Translations under genes and position numbers: made by a program | In this document: piece after piece, positions 16,379-25,861 of the stretch | How positions within the stretch are numbered: position 1 is the stretch's first letter | Layout of the letters: each line of letters opens with the position of its first letter | Assembly (NCBI GenBank): GCA_018992685.1 | Contig: JACVGT010000014.1 | Span: 1 to 64,000 of the forward strand | From: Theionarchaea archaeon | GTDB lineage: Archaea; Methanobacteriota_B; Thermococci; Methanofastidiosales; SZ-28-30 | Length of the DNA: 64,000 nucleotides | Reading direction: 5' to 3' | Notes under the pieces: generated by a model | The model's input: the letters and a program-made list of their open reading frames with translations, nothing else | The model's database searches: none | What the model was told of the DNA's origin: nothing

Positions 16379-17047
16379 GTGAAATGTATACTCTTTGACG
16401 CGGACGGGACTCTTTTCGACACCGCAGAAGCGATAAGGAAAGCGGTCAGAGAAACAAAAAGAGAATTCGATTTGGAAATTGATGTGGATCATGTTATCAA
16501 CGATACTCTCAATATGCTCGGGGGGAGAAAAAGCAGGCTCAATTTCCTGATTATTGCATTTCATTATGGATTCCTGAGCTGGAGAAATCCCTTGAGGATT
16601 TTGAGAATCAAGGAATTCTTTGAAAAGCGTTTTGCCCAGTACACTGAAGAAAGCGTATTGGTGCCGGGAGTCAGAGAAGCCCTTGAAACGCTTCAAAGGT
16701 TCAGACTTGCCGTGGTGACAGCCAGAGGGCGACAATGGACAGAAGAATCTCTCGAGAAAGAAGGCATATCCAGGTATTTTGAGGTGGTGGTTACCACAGA
16801 TGAAGTTACCAGGGAGAAGCCTGATCCAGCTTCCATCAACCGGGCAGTTGACCTTCTGGGAGCTAATGCCCGGGAGTGTCTGTATGTAGGAGATTTGCCT
16901 TCGGACATCAGAGCTGGGAAAAGGGCAGGAGTCAACACGGCTGGCGTTTTGTGTGGATTATCCAGCAGGAGCAGGTTAGAAGCTGAAAATCCCGATTATA
17001 TTTTTCTGGATGTGACAGATCTGGCATCACAGATTCACCGGCTTTGA
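16379..17047 (+). CDS. HAD-superfamily phosphatase
   Basis: A 222-residue phosphoglycolate-phosphatase-like hydrolase. Motif I is FDADGTLFDT (nucleophile Asp6 and acid Asp8), the helical cap follows, motif II is AVVTARG, the Lys of motif III is in REKPDP and motif IV is YVGDLPSDI. The GTG start is inferred from promoter spacing; there is no SD. Substrate cannot be told from sequence; phosphoglycolate or a sugar phosphate is usual. Confidence 0.88.
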   Translation: MKCILFDADGTLFDTAEAIRKAVRETKREFDLEIDVDHVINDTLNMLGGRKSRLNFLIIAFHYGFLSWRNPLRILRIKEFFEKRFAQYTEESVLVPGVREALETLQRFRLAVVTARGRQWTEESLEKEGISRYFEVVVTTDEVTREKPDPASINRAVDLLGANARECLYVGDLPSDIRAGKRAGVNTAGVLCGLSSRSRLEAENPDYIFLDVTDLASQIHRL

Positions 17048-17079
17048 ATGAAATGCACGCCAGAGCCTGAAGCCAAAAC

Positions 17080-17088
17080 ATATAAAAG
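17080..17088 (+). promoter_or_regulatory. TATA box of small membrane gene
   Basis: ATATAAAAG lies 34 bases before ATG 17118, leaving a short leader with GGTGAT. Confidence 0.5.
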
Positions 17089-17117
17089 GTCACTCCAGAA
17101 TGGGATGTGGTGATTAC

Positions 17118-17387
17118 ATGGTCAGCTGGGGTCGCGCGTTCAAAGGCGCGGCCGGAATCGTAGGATTTTCAATCATATGGTGGATTGTTGGAGGAATCCT
17201 GGTAGGTCTTGGCATGTTCGTAGCAGGGATTGGATTCTCTTTCTCGTATACAGGAACATCCTTTCTAGGGATGATCCTCGGCGCAGTATTGATGTTCGTT
17301 GGCTCTGTTATCGGAATGCTTGGAACAGTCGCTTCCTTCCTCAAGGTTCTTCCAGAAATGATAGTTGAGGAAATCAAGAAAGCGTAG
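17118..17387 (+). CDS. small glycine-rich membrane protein
   Basis: From ATG 17118 the protein has 89 residues with two to three membrane segments rich in Gly, Ile and Phe and a charged tail VEEIKKA. GGTGAT stands 5-6 bases upstream; an in-frame ATG at 17100 lies before that site. Monocistronic, followed by a T-rich run (17388-17408) that likely ends transcription. Unknown function. Confidence 0.65.
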   Translation: MVSWGRAFKGAAGIVGFSIIWWIVGGILVGLGMFVAGIGFSFSYTGTSFLGMILGAVLMFVGSVIGMLGTVASFLKVLPEMIVEEIKKA

Positions 17388-17462
17388 ACTTTTTTTCTTT
17401 TTCTTTTGACCCTTGGATTACGTTTCGTAGCTGTAATGCGGTCCCCGAGGGGGGGGCCAGTA

Positions 17463-18923
17463 TCAGATTTTCCCTTGAGTCTTCAATCCCTGTACTGAAT
17501 GTTTGATTTTTTCCTCTTCAGTACCAGGACAGTAGAACCTTGCGGGCACATACAGGGGGTTCCTCTTTGCGATTTCTGAGTTCTCCTCGAACATTTCGGT
17601 TAGAACCTTTCCCCTCATGGTGTCAGGTACTGGTAGCCTCAGTACATGAAGTAATGTGGGACTGATATCATAGATGCTGCAATCAAGCCTTGAACCTTTC
17701 TTAATATTCTTACCGTGTGCAAGGAATATTGCCCTCAAGTCATGAACCCACCGAGACTCATATGAGACCTCTTTCAAGGACGGCTTCACAGAAATGGGAA
17801 AGCGTGATTCTAAAATGGCAGAAGGTCCGTATTCTGCACAGTCTACCTCCCGGATGCTCAGTATATTTTCATTTCTTCTCAATGCTTCAATAATCTCTTC
17901 TTTCCTGTTCTTATCCACAATATAGAGAGGGCAGAAATGTGTTGGAGCAGCTGAGAATGCAAAGGCAGCATTCTCTCCCATGTTCAGCCTTTCCTGCACA
18001 AAAATACTTTTTCCTCTAAAGTAGATACTCAAGAATTTCTCGAAAATAGAATTTGTCTTATGAACCCCCACAATACTGTCAAGAACAAGCTTCAGGCAGG
18101 CAAGAATACAAAGCGTTAAGGCGGGTCTAGAATAGTCCAGTTTTTCTAGATATCTGTTCACATAGAAAATCCTGTCTGCTTTCCTGATTCCATGGTCGCT
18201 CACCAGGAAGAGATAATCATATTCAATCGAATCTATTACCGTTCTCAACATGGTATCCATCAATTCGTGGCACTTTTCCATTTCCTCTTCTTGTATTGAC
18301 CGATGAGAAACATGATCTGGTATTCCAAATCGAACAAAAATAACATCGTAGGAATAATTGCGAGAAAAGGAGGTCAAAATCTTTAGAATTGCGTTTTCTT
18401 CCTTCCTTATGGCTTCTAGGGCAATTTCCTCTTTTTCCTTAAGCAATTTCTGGTTTTCCTTGATCCCGGTGAGATCATGTTCTGTTTCCAGTATTTCTTC
18501 TAGGTCCTCGGGATAGGTACAGTTCTCCATGGGAGTATAATCCAGACCAATGAGATGCCCTTCAATCGGATAGGGTGGAAAGATCCCCGGTATATTAAGG
18601 ATGAGACTCTTAGAGTTTTCTTTTGACAGAAAATCCCAGATAAGTTTTCCTTTTGAATCATTTGAGTTGAAGATACGTGATTCAACAGTCTTACCCTTAA
18701 GCACAATCTTGTTCAGGTCAAACATGCACATTTGTTCTGGATGTAGCCCAGAGAACAAGGAAATCCATGCAGGTATGGTCATGGGAGGCACTGTGCTCTC
18801 CATGTATCCCCAGGTGCTTTTCTCCATGAGGTTCTCAAAGGTGGGGAGTGCATGCTTTGCCACGAGAGGGGTGATAATATCCCAGGTTGCTCCGTCAAAT
18901 CCCACTACCAGGATTCTTGTCAT
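17463..18923 (-). CDS. type I phosphodiesterase/alkaline phosphatase superfamily protein
   Basis: A 486-residue metal-dependent hydrolase. VVGFDGATWDIITPL at the N-terminus supplies the first metal Asp; TVPPMTIPAWISLFSG carries the likely nucleophile Thr; VRFGIPDHVSH and LVSDHGI give further metal-binding Asp/His residues. Members cleave phosphodiesters or transfer phospho-groups on nucleotides, lipids or glycans. No signal peptide is seen, so cytoplasmic. ATG 18923 is placed by a TATA box at 18945-18955; the longer frame to 19052 is discarded. It is divergent from the SplB-like gene, with overlapping promoter regions. Confidence 0.88.
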   Translation of the reverse strand: MTRILVVGFDGATWDIITPLVAKHALPTFENLMEKSTWGYMESTVPPMTIPAWISLFSGLHPEQMCMFDLNKIVLKGKTVESRIFNSNDSKGKLIWDFLSKENSKSLILNIPGIFPPYPIEGHLIGLDYTPMENCTYPEDLEEILETEHDLTGIKENQKLLKEKEEIALEAIRKEENAILKILTSFSRNYSYDVIFVRFGIPDHVSHRSIQEEEMEKCHELMDTMLRTVIDSIEYDYLFLVSDHGIRKADRIFYVNRYLEKLDYSRPALTLCILACLKLVLDSIVGVHKTNSIFEKFLSIYFRGKSIFVQERLNMGENAAFAFSAAPTHFCPLYIVDKNRKEEIIEALRRNENILSIREVDCAEYGPSAILESRFPISVKPSLKEVSYESRWVHDLRAIFLAHGKNIKKGSRLDCSIYDISPTLLHVLRLPVPDTMRGKVLTEMFEENSEIAKRNPLYVPARFYCPGTEEEKIKHSVQGLKTQGKI

Positions 18924-18944
18924 GAGTAGCCAGAATCGGAATAG

Positions 18945-18955
18945 ACTTAAAAACC
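18945..18955 (-). promoter_or_regulatory. TATA box, leaderless start at 18923
   Basis: Minus-strand GGTTTTTAAG is centred 27 bases from ATG 18923, so the mRNA should start at or next to the ATG. Confidence 0.5.
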
Positions 18956-19091
18956 TTTTTATTCTGACATCTTCATAGAAATTCGCAAAATATGTATCTG
19001 TGTCTGGATATACATGAGTCATCTGTGGACAATTCCCGGCCCCGGGGTACACGTAAAAAAGACTTTTAAGCTTAAGGTCCTATTCAACGTG

Positions 19092-19886
19092 ATGAAGATA
19101 TCGGAAGTTGCCTGCAAATCTATACTGGTGAAATCACGCATTTATGGGGTCGATTACGCCGTTAATCCCTATACTGGATGCCAGCACAACTGTGCTTACT
19201 GTTATGCCACATTCATGAAAAGATATACCAGCCACAAAGAGCCGTGGGGGCAGTTTGTGGATGTAAAACTCAATGCACCCTCAATATTGAAAACCCAATT
19301 GAAGACAATAAAGAAAGGGAGAATACTCTTTTCCAGTGTCACAGATGCCTACCAACCAGTTGAGGCACAGTATGAGATAACCAGGAAGTGTCTCACACAG
19401 CTGAAGAATGCTTCCTTTTACGTGTCCGTACTTACTAAGTCGGCATTGGTGACCAGAGATATTGATATTCTCAAAGAATTATCCTGTGAAGTAGGGTTCA
19501 CCTTCACCACTCTGGATGAAGCAGTGCGCGGCCAGTTTGAATCTGGGAGCTCCTCTCTTCGGGAGAGACTGCAGGCCTTGAAGGAGGTCAGTCAAGCTGG
19601 CATAAGGACATATGCTTTTTTTGGACCTATTCTGCCATTCATTTCAGACTCTTCTCAGGCTATCAGTGAAATGTTCACCGTTCTGGAAGAATATGTTTCT
19701 TACGTTATTGTAGACAGGATGAATCTGTACAATACATCATGGGAGAGAATACGTTCTGTTCTCAGCAGCTGGAACCCAGAGTTAATCCCCAAGTATGCTG
19801 CTCTCAGGGCGAAAACCGATTACGACTTTGTTCTGAGGAAAAGAATTGCAGAGATTGCTACAGTGCCTGTAGAGTACTGCTTCTGA
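19092..19886 (+). CDS. SplB-like radical SAM protein
   Basis: The 264-residue protein has the radical SAM cluster motif C30-QHN-C34-AY-C37 (CX3CX2C) after NPYTGCQHNCAYCYA, then VDVKLNAP and SVTDAYQPVEAQYEITR, all typical of COG1533 proteins related to spore photoproduct lyase. It binds a 4Fe-4S cluster and SAM and makes a 5'-deoxyadenosyl radical; DNA repair or another radical reaction is possible, and archaeal members are uncharacterised. ATG 19092 (or GTG 19089) sits 25 bases after a TTTTAAG box at 19062-19071. Confidence 0.88.
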   Translation: MKISEVACKSILVKSRIYGVDYAVNPYTGCQHNCAYCYATFMKRYTSHKEPWGQFVDVKLNAPSILKTQLKTIKKGRILFSSVTDAYQPVEAQYEITRKCLTQLKNASFYVSVLTKSALVTRDIDILKELSCEVGFTFTTLDEAVRGQFESGSSSLRERLQALKEVSQAGIRTYAFFGPILPFISDSSQAISEMFTVLEEYVSYVIVDRMNLYNTSWERIRSVLSSWNPELIPKYAALRAKTDYDFVLRKRIAEIATVPVEYCF

Positions 19887-19989
19887 CTGTGTCATGACCT
19901 TCATGTCTCCCAAGAAGCCCGGACCGTGGGTGATGCTACAGGAGAAGTGAAGGCACAACCCTTAAAACAGCAACGGTGCAAGAGGAAAT

Positions 19990-21996
19990 ATGCCAGCTAA
20001 AAACCGGTTCATTACAGCAGAAGATCTCTACGACATCAACCTCATTTCTGATTGCCAGATTTCGCCTGATGGAACTCATGTGGCATATGCTATGCAGCGA
20101 ATTGACAGAAAAACGGAGAAAAAATACACCAACCTGTGGATTGTTCCCACTGGGGGAGGTAACCCTCACCAGTTCACTTCTGGCGACCACTCGGATTCCA
20201 CTCCTCGCTGGTCACCAGATGGCTCCCGGATCGCCTTTCTTTCAAACAGAGACGATGAGAAGCAACCCCAAATCTACATCATTCCCTTTACAGGAGGGGA
20301 AGCCCGAAAATTGACTGATTTCAAGGGTACTATTGGCAGTTTCGAATGGTCTCCACAAGGGACAGAATTCATTTGTTGTTTTCAGAAGAAGGATCAAGAA
20401 GAGATTGAACGAGAAGAAGACGAACAGAAAAAGAAATTAGGAATAGTAAGTCGCCATATAACCCGTGTTTTCTACAAAGAAGATGGAAAGGGATTCTCGC
20501 CAAGGGAACGCTTCCATCTCTGGGTTGTTGATGCTGAAACAGGGGAGGCAACCCAGATAACAGATCATGAAGTCTTTGACGAGGAGGAGCCCACCTGGTC
20601 TCCCGATGGGAATTATGTTGTCTTCAGATCTAACCACGCAGACGACCCTGATCTCGACCCTGACGCGATAGACATGTTCGTCATACCAAAAAAAGGTGGA
20701 GACATCCGGAAGGTCAATACACCACCGGGGCCAAAGAACAGCCCCCGAATCTCCCCTGACGGGAAGTGGATTGCCTACTACGGATGGGAAGGAAAAGAGA
20801 TGCCCTGGAAATCGACTCATCTATGGGTCGTACCTTTTGACGGATCAGCCACTGCTCAAGACCTAACTGGTGAACATGATTTCAACGTTGCCTCATGGAC
20901 TATCAATGATCTCCCTGGTTCACCGTCCCAGATGCCCCCCACCTGGTCACATGATTCCACGAAGATATTCTTCCAAGTGGCACACCATGGGAACACTGTC
21001 CTCCGAGCAATAACTCTGGACAACCGTTTGGAATCTATGATTGAAGATATTGGTGTTGTAGGATCTTTCACCCTAGATAGATCTCAGACTATTCTGGCCT
21101 ACTTCCACGGTGACATGAAAGACCCGGGACAGATTTGGGTTCTTGACCTGAAGAAGGGGACCAAGACTCAGGTAACACATGTCAGTGAAGTCCTGTTCCA
21201 ATCGCTGACCCTGGGAGAAGTTGAAGAGGTCTGGTTCAAAGGTGCTGCGGGTAATGATCTCCAGGGGTGGATTTTGAAACCCCCCGACTTTGATCCATCG
21301 AGGAAATATCCATCCATACTTGAGATCCATGGGGGTCCCAGGGTGCAATATGGCAATTTCTTCATGCACGAGTTCTTTTTTCTGGCAGCCCAGGGATATG
21401 TGGTGTATTTCTGTAATCCCAGAGGTGGCCAGGGCTATGGAGAAGCACACTCAAAGAGCATATGGAACGCATGGGGCACAGTCGACTATGATGATCTCAT
21501 GGCCTGGACAGACTACGTGGAGAGGAAACCGTACATTGACCAGAATAGAATGGGTGTTACCGGGGGCAGCTACGGTGGATACATGACAAACTGGATCATT
21601 GGACACACGCAACGGTTCAAAGCTGCTGTCACCCAGCGGAGTGTCAGTAATTTAACCAGCATGTACGGGTCCAGTGACTTCAACTGGGCATTCCAGGATG
21701 AATTTGGCAATGAGACCCCCTGGGAGAATATTGAAAATTACTGGAAGCAGTCTCCCATGAAGTACATCGGGAATGCCAAAACACCTACTCAGGTCATTCA
21801 CAGCGAAAACGACCTGCGTGCTAATATTGAACAGGGATTTCAGGTTTTTGTGGCATTGAAACGCCTTGGCGTGGACACGGAACTGGTACTGTTCCCTGAT
21901 GAGCCCCACGGTCTTTCACGAGGAGGGAGAACCGACCGCCGTATCGCACGGTTGAACCACATAAAACGCTGGTTTGACACGTATTTGAAGGGCTGA
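19990..21996 (+). CDS. S9 prolyl oligopeptidase / acylaminoacyl-peptidase
   Basis: A 668-residue peptidase with an N-terminal beta-propeller (WD40-like PD repeats such as SPDGTHVAYA, WSPDGSRIAFLS, SPDGKWIAYYG) and a C-terminal alpha/beta hydrolase domain. The catalytic triad is visible: Ser527 in GGSYGGYM, Asp608 in HSENDLRANIEQ and His640 in DEPHGLS. It removes acylated or proline-containing short peptides in the cytoplasm. No signal peptide. A CTTAAAA box at 19961-19969 implies a leaderless start at ATG 19990. Full length for the family. Confidence 0.95.
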   Translation: MPAKNRFITAEDLYDINLISDCQISPDGTHVAYAMQRIDRKTEKKYTNLWIVPTGGGNPHQFTSGDHSDSTPRWSPDGSRIAFLSNRDDEKQPQIYIIPFTGGEARKLTDFKGTIGSFEWSPQGTEFICCFQKKDQEEIEREEDEQKKKLGIVSRHITRVFYKEDGKGFSPRERFHLWVVDAETGEATQITDHEVFDEEEPTWSPDGNYVVFRSNHADDPDLDPDAIDMFVIPKKGGDIRKVNTPPGPKNSPRISPDGKWIAYYGWEGKEMPWKSTHLWVVPFDGSATAQDLTGEHDFNVASWTINDLPGSPSQMPPTWSHDSTKIFFQVAHHGNTVLRAITLDNRLESMIEDIGVVGSFTLDRSQTILAYFHGDMKDPGQIWVLDLKKGTKTQVTHVSEVLFQSLTLGEVEEVWFKGAAGNDLQGWILKPPDFDPSRKYPSILEIHGGPRVQYGNFFMHEFFFLAAQGYVVYFCNPRGGQGYGEAHSKSIWNAWGTVDYDDLMAWTDYVERKPYIDQNRMGVTGGSYGGYMTNWIIGHTQRFKAAVTQRSVSNLTSMYGSSDFNWAFQDEFGNETPWENIENYWKQSPMKYIGNAKTPTQVIHSENDLRANIEQGFQVFVALKRLGVDTELVLFPDEPHGLSRGGRTDRRIARLNHIKRWFDTYLKG

Positions 21997-22041
21997 ACAG
22001 GAGGTTCGAGAACAGTCCGACTGGACGCATCAAAGTGAAAA

Positions 22042-22052
22042 CCTTTATATAA
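22042..22052 (+). promoter_or_regulatory. TATA box, leaderless start at 22073
   Basis: CCTTTATATAAG is centred 26 bases before ATG 22073, a textbook archaeal arrangement. Confidence 0.65.
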
Positions 22053-22072
22053 GTCTCTTTCTCTTTTCTTTC

Positions 22073-22384
22073 ATGGAATATTCTTTTGTTTATTTCACCT
22101 CCGGCTCTGAAGAAGAAGCACGCGCCATAGCAACGCGATTGCTGGAAGAGAGATTCATTGCCTGTGCCAACCTCTTTCCCATATCTTCACTGTACATATG
22201 GGAAGAGAACCTGGAGGAAGCCAGGGAATATGCTGCTCTGATCAAGACTGAAAGAAGGAAAGTGGGTCGGGTAATCGAAGAAGTTAAAAGGATGCACTCC
22301 TATGACGTGCCAGATGTCGTGGAAATCCCCGTGGGAGAAGGGTTCAGCCCATTCTTTGCCTGGATTTCCGAAGTGGTCAGATGA
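22073..22384 (+). CDS. cutA: CutA1 divalent-cation tolerance protein
   Basis: The 103-residue trimeric ferredoxin-like protein shows GSEEEARAIATRLLEERFIACANLFPISSLYIWE and the E-Y-A-A-L-I-K-T strand followed by PVGEGFSPFFAWI near the end, all family hallmarks. CutA binds copper and other metals; its exact role is unsettled. It overlaps the following nucleotidyltransferase gene by four bases (ATGA). Confidence 0.95.
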   Translation: MEYSFVYFTSGSEEEARAIATRLLEERFIACANLFPISSLYIWEENLEEAREYAALIKTERRKVGRVIEEVKRMHSYDVPDVVEIPVGEGFSPFFAWISEVVR

Positions 22385-23064
22385 GGAAGCAAACCAAACG
22401 ATTCCACCTCCAGGAGGTCGTATATGAGGAATCTCACTGGGATCTCCTGCGTAAACTGCGAGGGCAGGCCGTAGAGCTAATGGAATGCCTCAGAGAGTTT
22501 TCTCCCCTGGTCTATGGGAGTCTAGCCAGGGGTGATGTCCATAAGGATTCTGATGTCGATATTGTTATTCCCTATGTGATTCCCTCGTGTCTTTTAGAAA
22601 TCTGGTTGGAAAGCTTTGCTGTGGTGGAACGCAGGATCAGTCAGGCTACTCCCTGGCACCTGATAAAAGGAGTGGTAGAATTAGCAGACGCTTCCATAAC
22701 ATTTCCTCTGGTCCAGCCCACGCGCATAGAGCACGAGTTCTACCGATTTGGTGGATTTCTGGCACTGGAGCAGCTTCTTGATGAGGGCAGAGTGCCTGGA
22801 GTGGACAAACGACTCGTGTTGATAGACCCAACGGAAGCAGGACACCATGAACTGTCTGTTTTAGGAAGAGAACATGAAGTGGCCAAACGGTTGGAGGTGT
22901 CCATCAATATCATAGCAGAACGGGTCAAAGTGCTGCAGAGACGGGATAAGGTGGGGCGAACAGGAGTGTTCTTGAATAAGACACTCTCACCTGATGAGAG
23001 TTTTGAGATGGTGTTGAGAACGCTGGCCTCTTCCAATACACAGTTAAGAAGACGTGCAGAATAG
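22381..23064 (+). CDS. COG2413-type nucleotidyltransferase
   Basis: A 227-residue protein with the polymerase-beta nucleotidyltransferase core: LVYGSLARGDVHKDSDVDIVI gives the GS motif and the D-x-D metal pair. The C-terminal half is helical and may hold a DNA- or RNA-binding region (HEVAKRLEVSINIIAERVKVL looks helix-turn-helix-like). This is the layout of COG2413 archaeal proteins. Substrate unknown. Co-translated with cutA. Confidence 0.85.
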   Translation: MRKQTKRFHLQEVVYEESHWDLLRKLRGQAVELMECLREFSPLVYGSLARGDVHKDSDVDIVIPYVIPSCLLEIWLESFAVVERRISQATPWHLIKGVVELADASITFPLVQPTRIEHEFYRFGGFLALEQLLDEGRVPGVDKRLVLIDPTEAGHHELSVLGREHEVAKRLEVSINIIAERVKVLQRRDKVGRTGVFLNKTLSPDESFEMVLRTLASSNTQLRRRAE

Positions 23065-23120
23065 GAGTTAACCCCCTCACATGCCTTCAATTTCACGTAT
23101 TTCGCAATGATGACAAGTAG

Positions 23121-23130
23121 GTTTATATAG
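23121..23130 (+). promoter_or_regulatory. TATA box of the S-layer protease gene
   Basis: GTTTATATAG predicts a start near 23152 and a 56-base leader with GAGGAAGTG before ATG 23208. Confidence 0.55.
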
Positions 23131-23207
23131 TGGCGGTTCCATAGAAGGGATACGCTATCTGCCTGAAAAGAGGTGCGTTTGAGAAAGAGAAGAGGAAGTG
23201 AAAACAT

Positions 23208-25259
23208 ATGAGAAAGAATGTGTTCACAAAAATGAAGGTCTGGATTCTATTCTTCATGGTCATTTTTTTCTGTACAGCAATTCCTGTAGGTGCCCCTGGT
23301 CAGCCACTGCAGAGGGCACCAGATAGACCCCCGCAACCTGCAGCTCCCATGGTTTCCATGACGTTGGAGGAGATCAGGGAAATGATACGAGTCAACAACT
23401 ATGGATATACAGTCGGTGATACATGGGTCTATGAGTTACCACTCACAGAAAGGGCCAATCTCCTGGGATATCGTCCATCCCGTCAAGACTTGAGTCATCT
23501 GACGATATCTGGGGGGAATCTTCCTCAGGGCTATGTTCCTCGTGCACTCCCTTCTATCTTTGACTACCGGACATTAGGGAAGGTCACGTCCCCTAAGAAT
23601 CAGGGAAGCTGTGGAAGCTGCTGGGCCTTTGCCACTGTGGGCTCACTAGAATCCAAGATTCTACTTGAGGGAGGCGCTTCGTACAACCTTTCAGAAGAAA
23701 ACGTGCTTTCCTGTAATGTGTATAATGCAGGGTGCTCGGGAGGAAATGATTTTATTGCTGTCAATTACCTCACCAAGTATGGTGCATCTCTAGAAACCTG
23801 CGCTCCCTATGATGCTACGGATGGGACATTGTGCAAATCGTGTGACTACGTGAGAAAATTGAGCGGTTGGAAAATTATTGGAGAGAATTTGGATAGCGAA
23901 AATTCAGCTATTATTGATGTGGTAAAACAGGCTCTTTCGGACTATGGGCCCCTCATTGTGACCATGGATGCATCAGGGCCAGGATTTTCTGCCTATACTG
24001 GGGGTGTGTATGAATGGTGGACTCCCTCTTCAGAAAACCATGGTGTTCTCCTGATTGGATGGAACGATACTCTGACCCACTCTCACGGAACAGGTGCATG
24101 GATTGTCAAGAATTCTTGGGGGACTTCATGGGGAGAAGGTGGGTATTTTGCCATCGCCTATGGCTCTGCCATGATCTGCCAGAGTGTTTCTGCAATATCA
24201 TTAAGCAGGAATTTCGACACAACCGAGAGTCTCGTGTATTATGACGAATATGGAGGGGACGGTTCATTTGGGGGCGGCACGAACACATGGTGGGGTGCAG
24301 TCAGGATTACGCCTCCTGCAGGCGGGATTCTCAAACGTGTGGAGTTCTGGTCCACCAACAGCACGGTAAACTACCAGATTTACGTATATGACGATGTTTC
24401 GGGAAGTGGGCCATATAACTTCAGCACATTATTGACCTCCCAATCGGGTACAACCACTAGGGCAGGATATTGTTCTGTACGGCTCGCATCTCCCCCGCAA
24501 GTATCGTCAGGAAATGATGTTTTTGTTGCGATTCGATTCAACACTCCTGGATTCAACTATCCTGTACCTATTGATGACCACACTCCCATTACCCAAAGGT
24601 CATATGATAGTCTCGATGGAATGACCTGGTACAATCTGGTCCAAGACGGATACAACTGGGACATCGGCATCAGAGCGGTCATTGGCAATCCTCCGGCTGT
24701 GACCTTCACAGACTACCCAGGGTTATTTAGCACGAATTCCTTTTTCGTGGTGGGAGACACAGCCTACTGTACCGATGTTCTGGGGACTGGTAAGATTTCC
24801 TACGGGCTAGCTGTGGGCGGACTGACGGAAAACCCCGAAGGACGAACTGATTTGATTATAACCCAGATAGAGCACGATACAGGTAACCTCATTGTCGTGG
24901 GAGGTCCTGCCGTCAGCCCTGTGGCTGATGAATTGGACAACAAACTGGGTATCACCTACAATTATAACCCCGGTGTGGAGTTTGACATCTTCTGCGAGGG
25001 AGAGTCCATTCACCTGGATCTGACCCAGTATCCCTCTCAGGACATCTGTGTGGTGTACCTCGGAGTGGAGAACGGAAGAAACGTTATGGTAATTTGGGGT
25101 TATGGCTGGGAGGGGACCTATGCGGGGTCTGTCCTTGTGGGAGATCCCAACTTCTGGACAACCTACCAGAACAACTATGTGATGTTTGTCAGATGGATTG
25201 ATGGAAATGTTGATGGTCTCGTCCAGGCAGGAGAGATCACGGTAGAAACCTCTGTCTAG
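23208..25259 (+). CDS. secreted papain-like (C1A) protease with lectin-like and S-layer domains
   Basis: The 683-residue protein has a signal peptide (1-27), a pro-region, and a C1A peptidase: Gln132 and Cys138 in NQGSCGSCWAF, His278 in ENHGVLLIGW and Asn302 in VKNSWGTSWGEGGYF. Residues about 337-495 resemble the lectin-like domain often found after archaeal C1A domains. From about 498 to the end lies the same S-layer-like module as in the protein at 797-1615, which would hold the enzyme at the cell surface. A complete catalytic set suggests active extracellular proteolysis, for feeding on proteins or maturing surface proteins. Its 3' end overlaps the convergent MBL gene by four bases. Confidence 0.93.
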   Translation: MRKNVFTKMKVWILFFMVIFFCTAIPVGAPGQPLQRAPDRPPQPAAPMVSMTLEEIREMIRVNNYGYTVGDTWVYELPLTERANLLGYRPSRQDLSHLTISGGNLPQGYVPRALPSIFDYRTLGKVTSPKNQGSCGSCWAFATVGSLESKILLEGGASYNLSEENVLSCNVYNAGCSGGNDFIAVNYLTKYGASLETCAPYDATDGTLCKSCDYVRKLSGWKIIGENLDSENSAIIDVVKQALSDYGPLIVTMDASGPGFSAYTGGVYEWWTPSSENHGVLLIGWNDTLTHSHGTGAWIVKNSWGTSWGEGGYFAIAYGSAMICQSVSAISLSRNFDTTESLVYYDEYGGDGSFGGGTNTWWGAVRITPPAGGILKRVEFWSTNSTVNYQIYVYDDVSGSGPYNFSTLLTSQSGTTTRAGYCSVRLASPPQVSSGNDVFVAIRFNTPGFNYPVPIDDHTPITQRSYDSLDGMTWYNLVQDGYNWDIGIRAVIGNPPAVTFTDYPGLFSTNSFFVVGDTAYCTDVLGTGKISYGLAVGGLTENPEGRTDLIITQIEHDTGNLIVVGGPAVSPVADELDNKLGITYNYNPGVEFDIFCEGESIHLDLTQYPSQDICVVYLGVENGRNVMVIWGYGWEGTYAGSVLVGDPNFWTTYQNNYVMFVRWIDGNVDGLVQAGEITVETSV

Positions 25260-25861
25260 AAGAAGAATTCCAGACCCGTGCGGATGCTGTCCTTTGTGCC
25301 AATGCCGCCATGACCAGCGTAGATCGTTTCAATGTCCAAGGTGAGGAGTCTCTTTAGAGATTTTTTCATGTCTTCTGCGTTTCCAGTAGGGAAGTCCATC
25401 CTCCCAATACCCATATCAAACACACAGTCACCTGAAAACAGGACTCCTGTGTCTTCTTCATAGAGTGACATGCTCCCTTCTGTGTGGCCAGGAGTGTGAA
25501 TTACGCTCAAATTGTGATTACCTGTGTTGATGATATCTCCTTCCTTCAGTACTTTTGACACAGGAAACTTGAAGGGCCTCTCAAACCCGAAGTGCCACAG
25601 TGTCTTCTGTGAGCCTGCTTCAATATCAGGAGCATCCAGTTCATGCGCGTAGATCTTTGCGTGAGGAAAGAGTCCGTTCCCACCAGTATGGTCGACGTGA
25701 CAGTGTGTATTAACAAGAACGTCAATGGTCAATCCTTTCTCTTCTACATAGTCTGTAACTCTTCGTGATAATCCCATTCCTGCATCCACCATGACTGTAA
25801 TATCATCTTCAAGAATGAAAACATTTGAGGCCATAGTAAAACTCATGAGCTGGTGTATCAT
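25256..25861 (-). CDS. metallo-beta-lactamase fold hydrolase
   Basis: The 201-residue enzyme has the binuclear metal site: NTHCHVDHTGGN (HxHxDH), HTPGHTEGS, FSGDCVF and a final AGHGG histidine. This is a glyoxalase II-like MBL protein; the substrate may be a thioester or other small ester. ATG 25861 is chosen because a TTTAATAG box at 25886-25894 lies about 28 bases upstream; the frame runs on to a GTG at 25882. Confidence 0.88.
   Translation of the reverse strand: MIHQLMSFTMASNVFILEDDITVMVDAGMGLSRRVTDYVEEKGLTIDVLVNTHCHVDHTGGNGLFPHAKIYAHELDAPDIEAGSQKTLWHFGFERPFKFPVSKVLKEGDIINTGNHNLSVIHTPGHTEGSMSLYEEDTGVLFSGDCVFDMGIGRMDFPTGNAEDMKKSLKRLLTLDIETIYAGHGGIGTKDSIRTGLEFFF

Noticed and set aside
16069-16422. 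Minus-strand ORF with hydrophobic C-terminus
   Set aside because: Starts inside the HAD gene, no SD or TATA, biased composition; at most a remnant.
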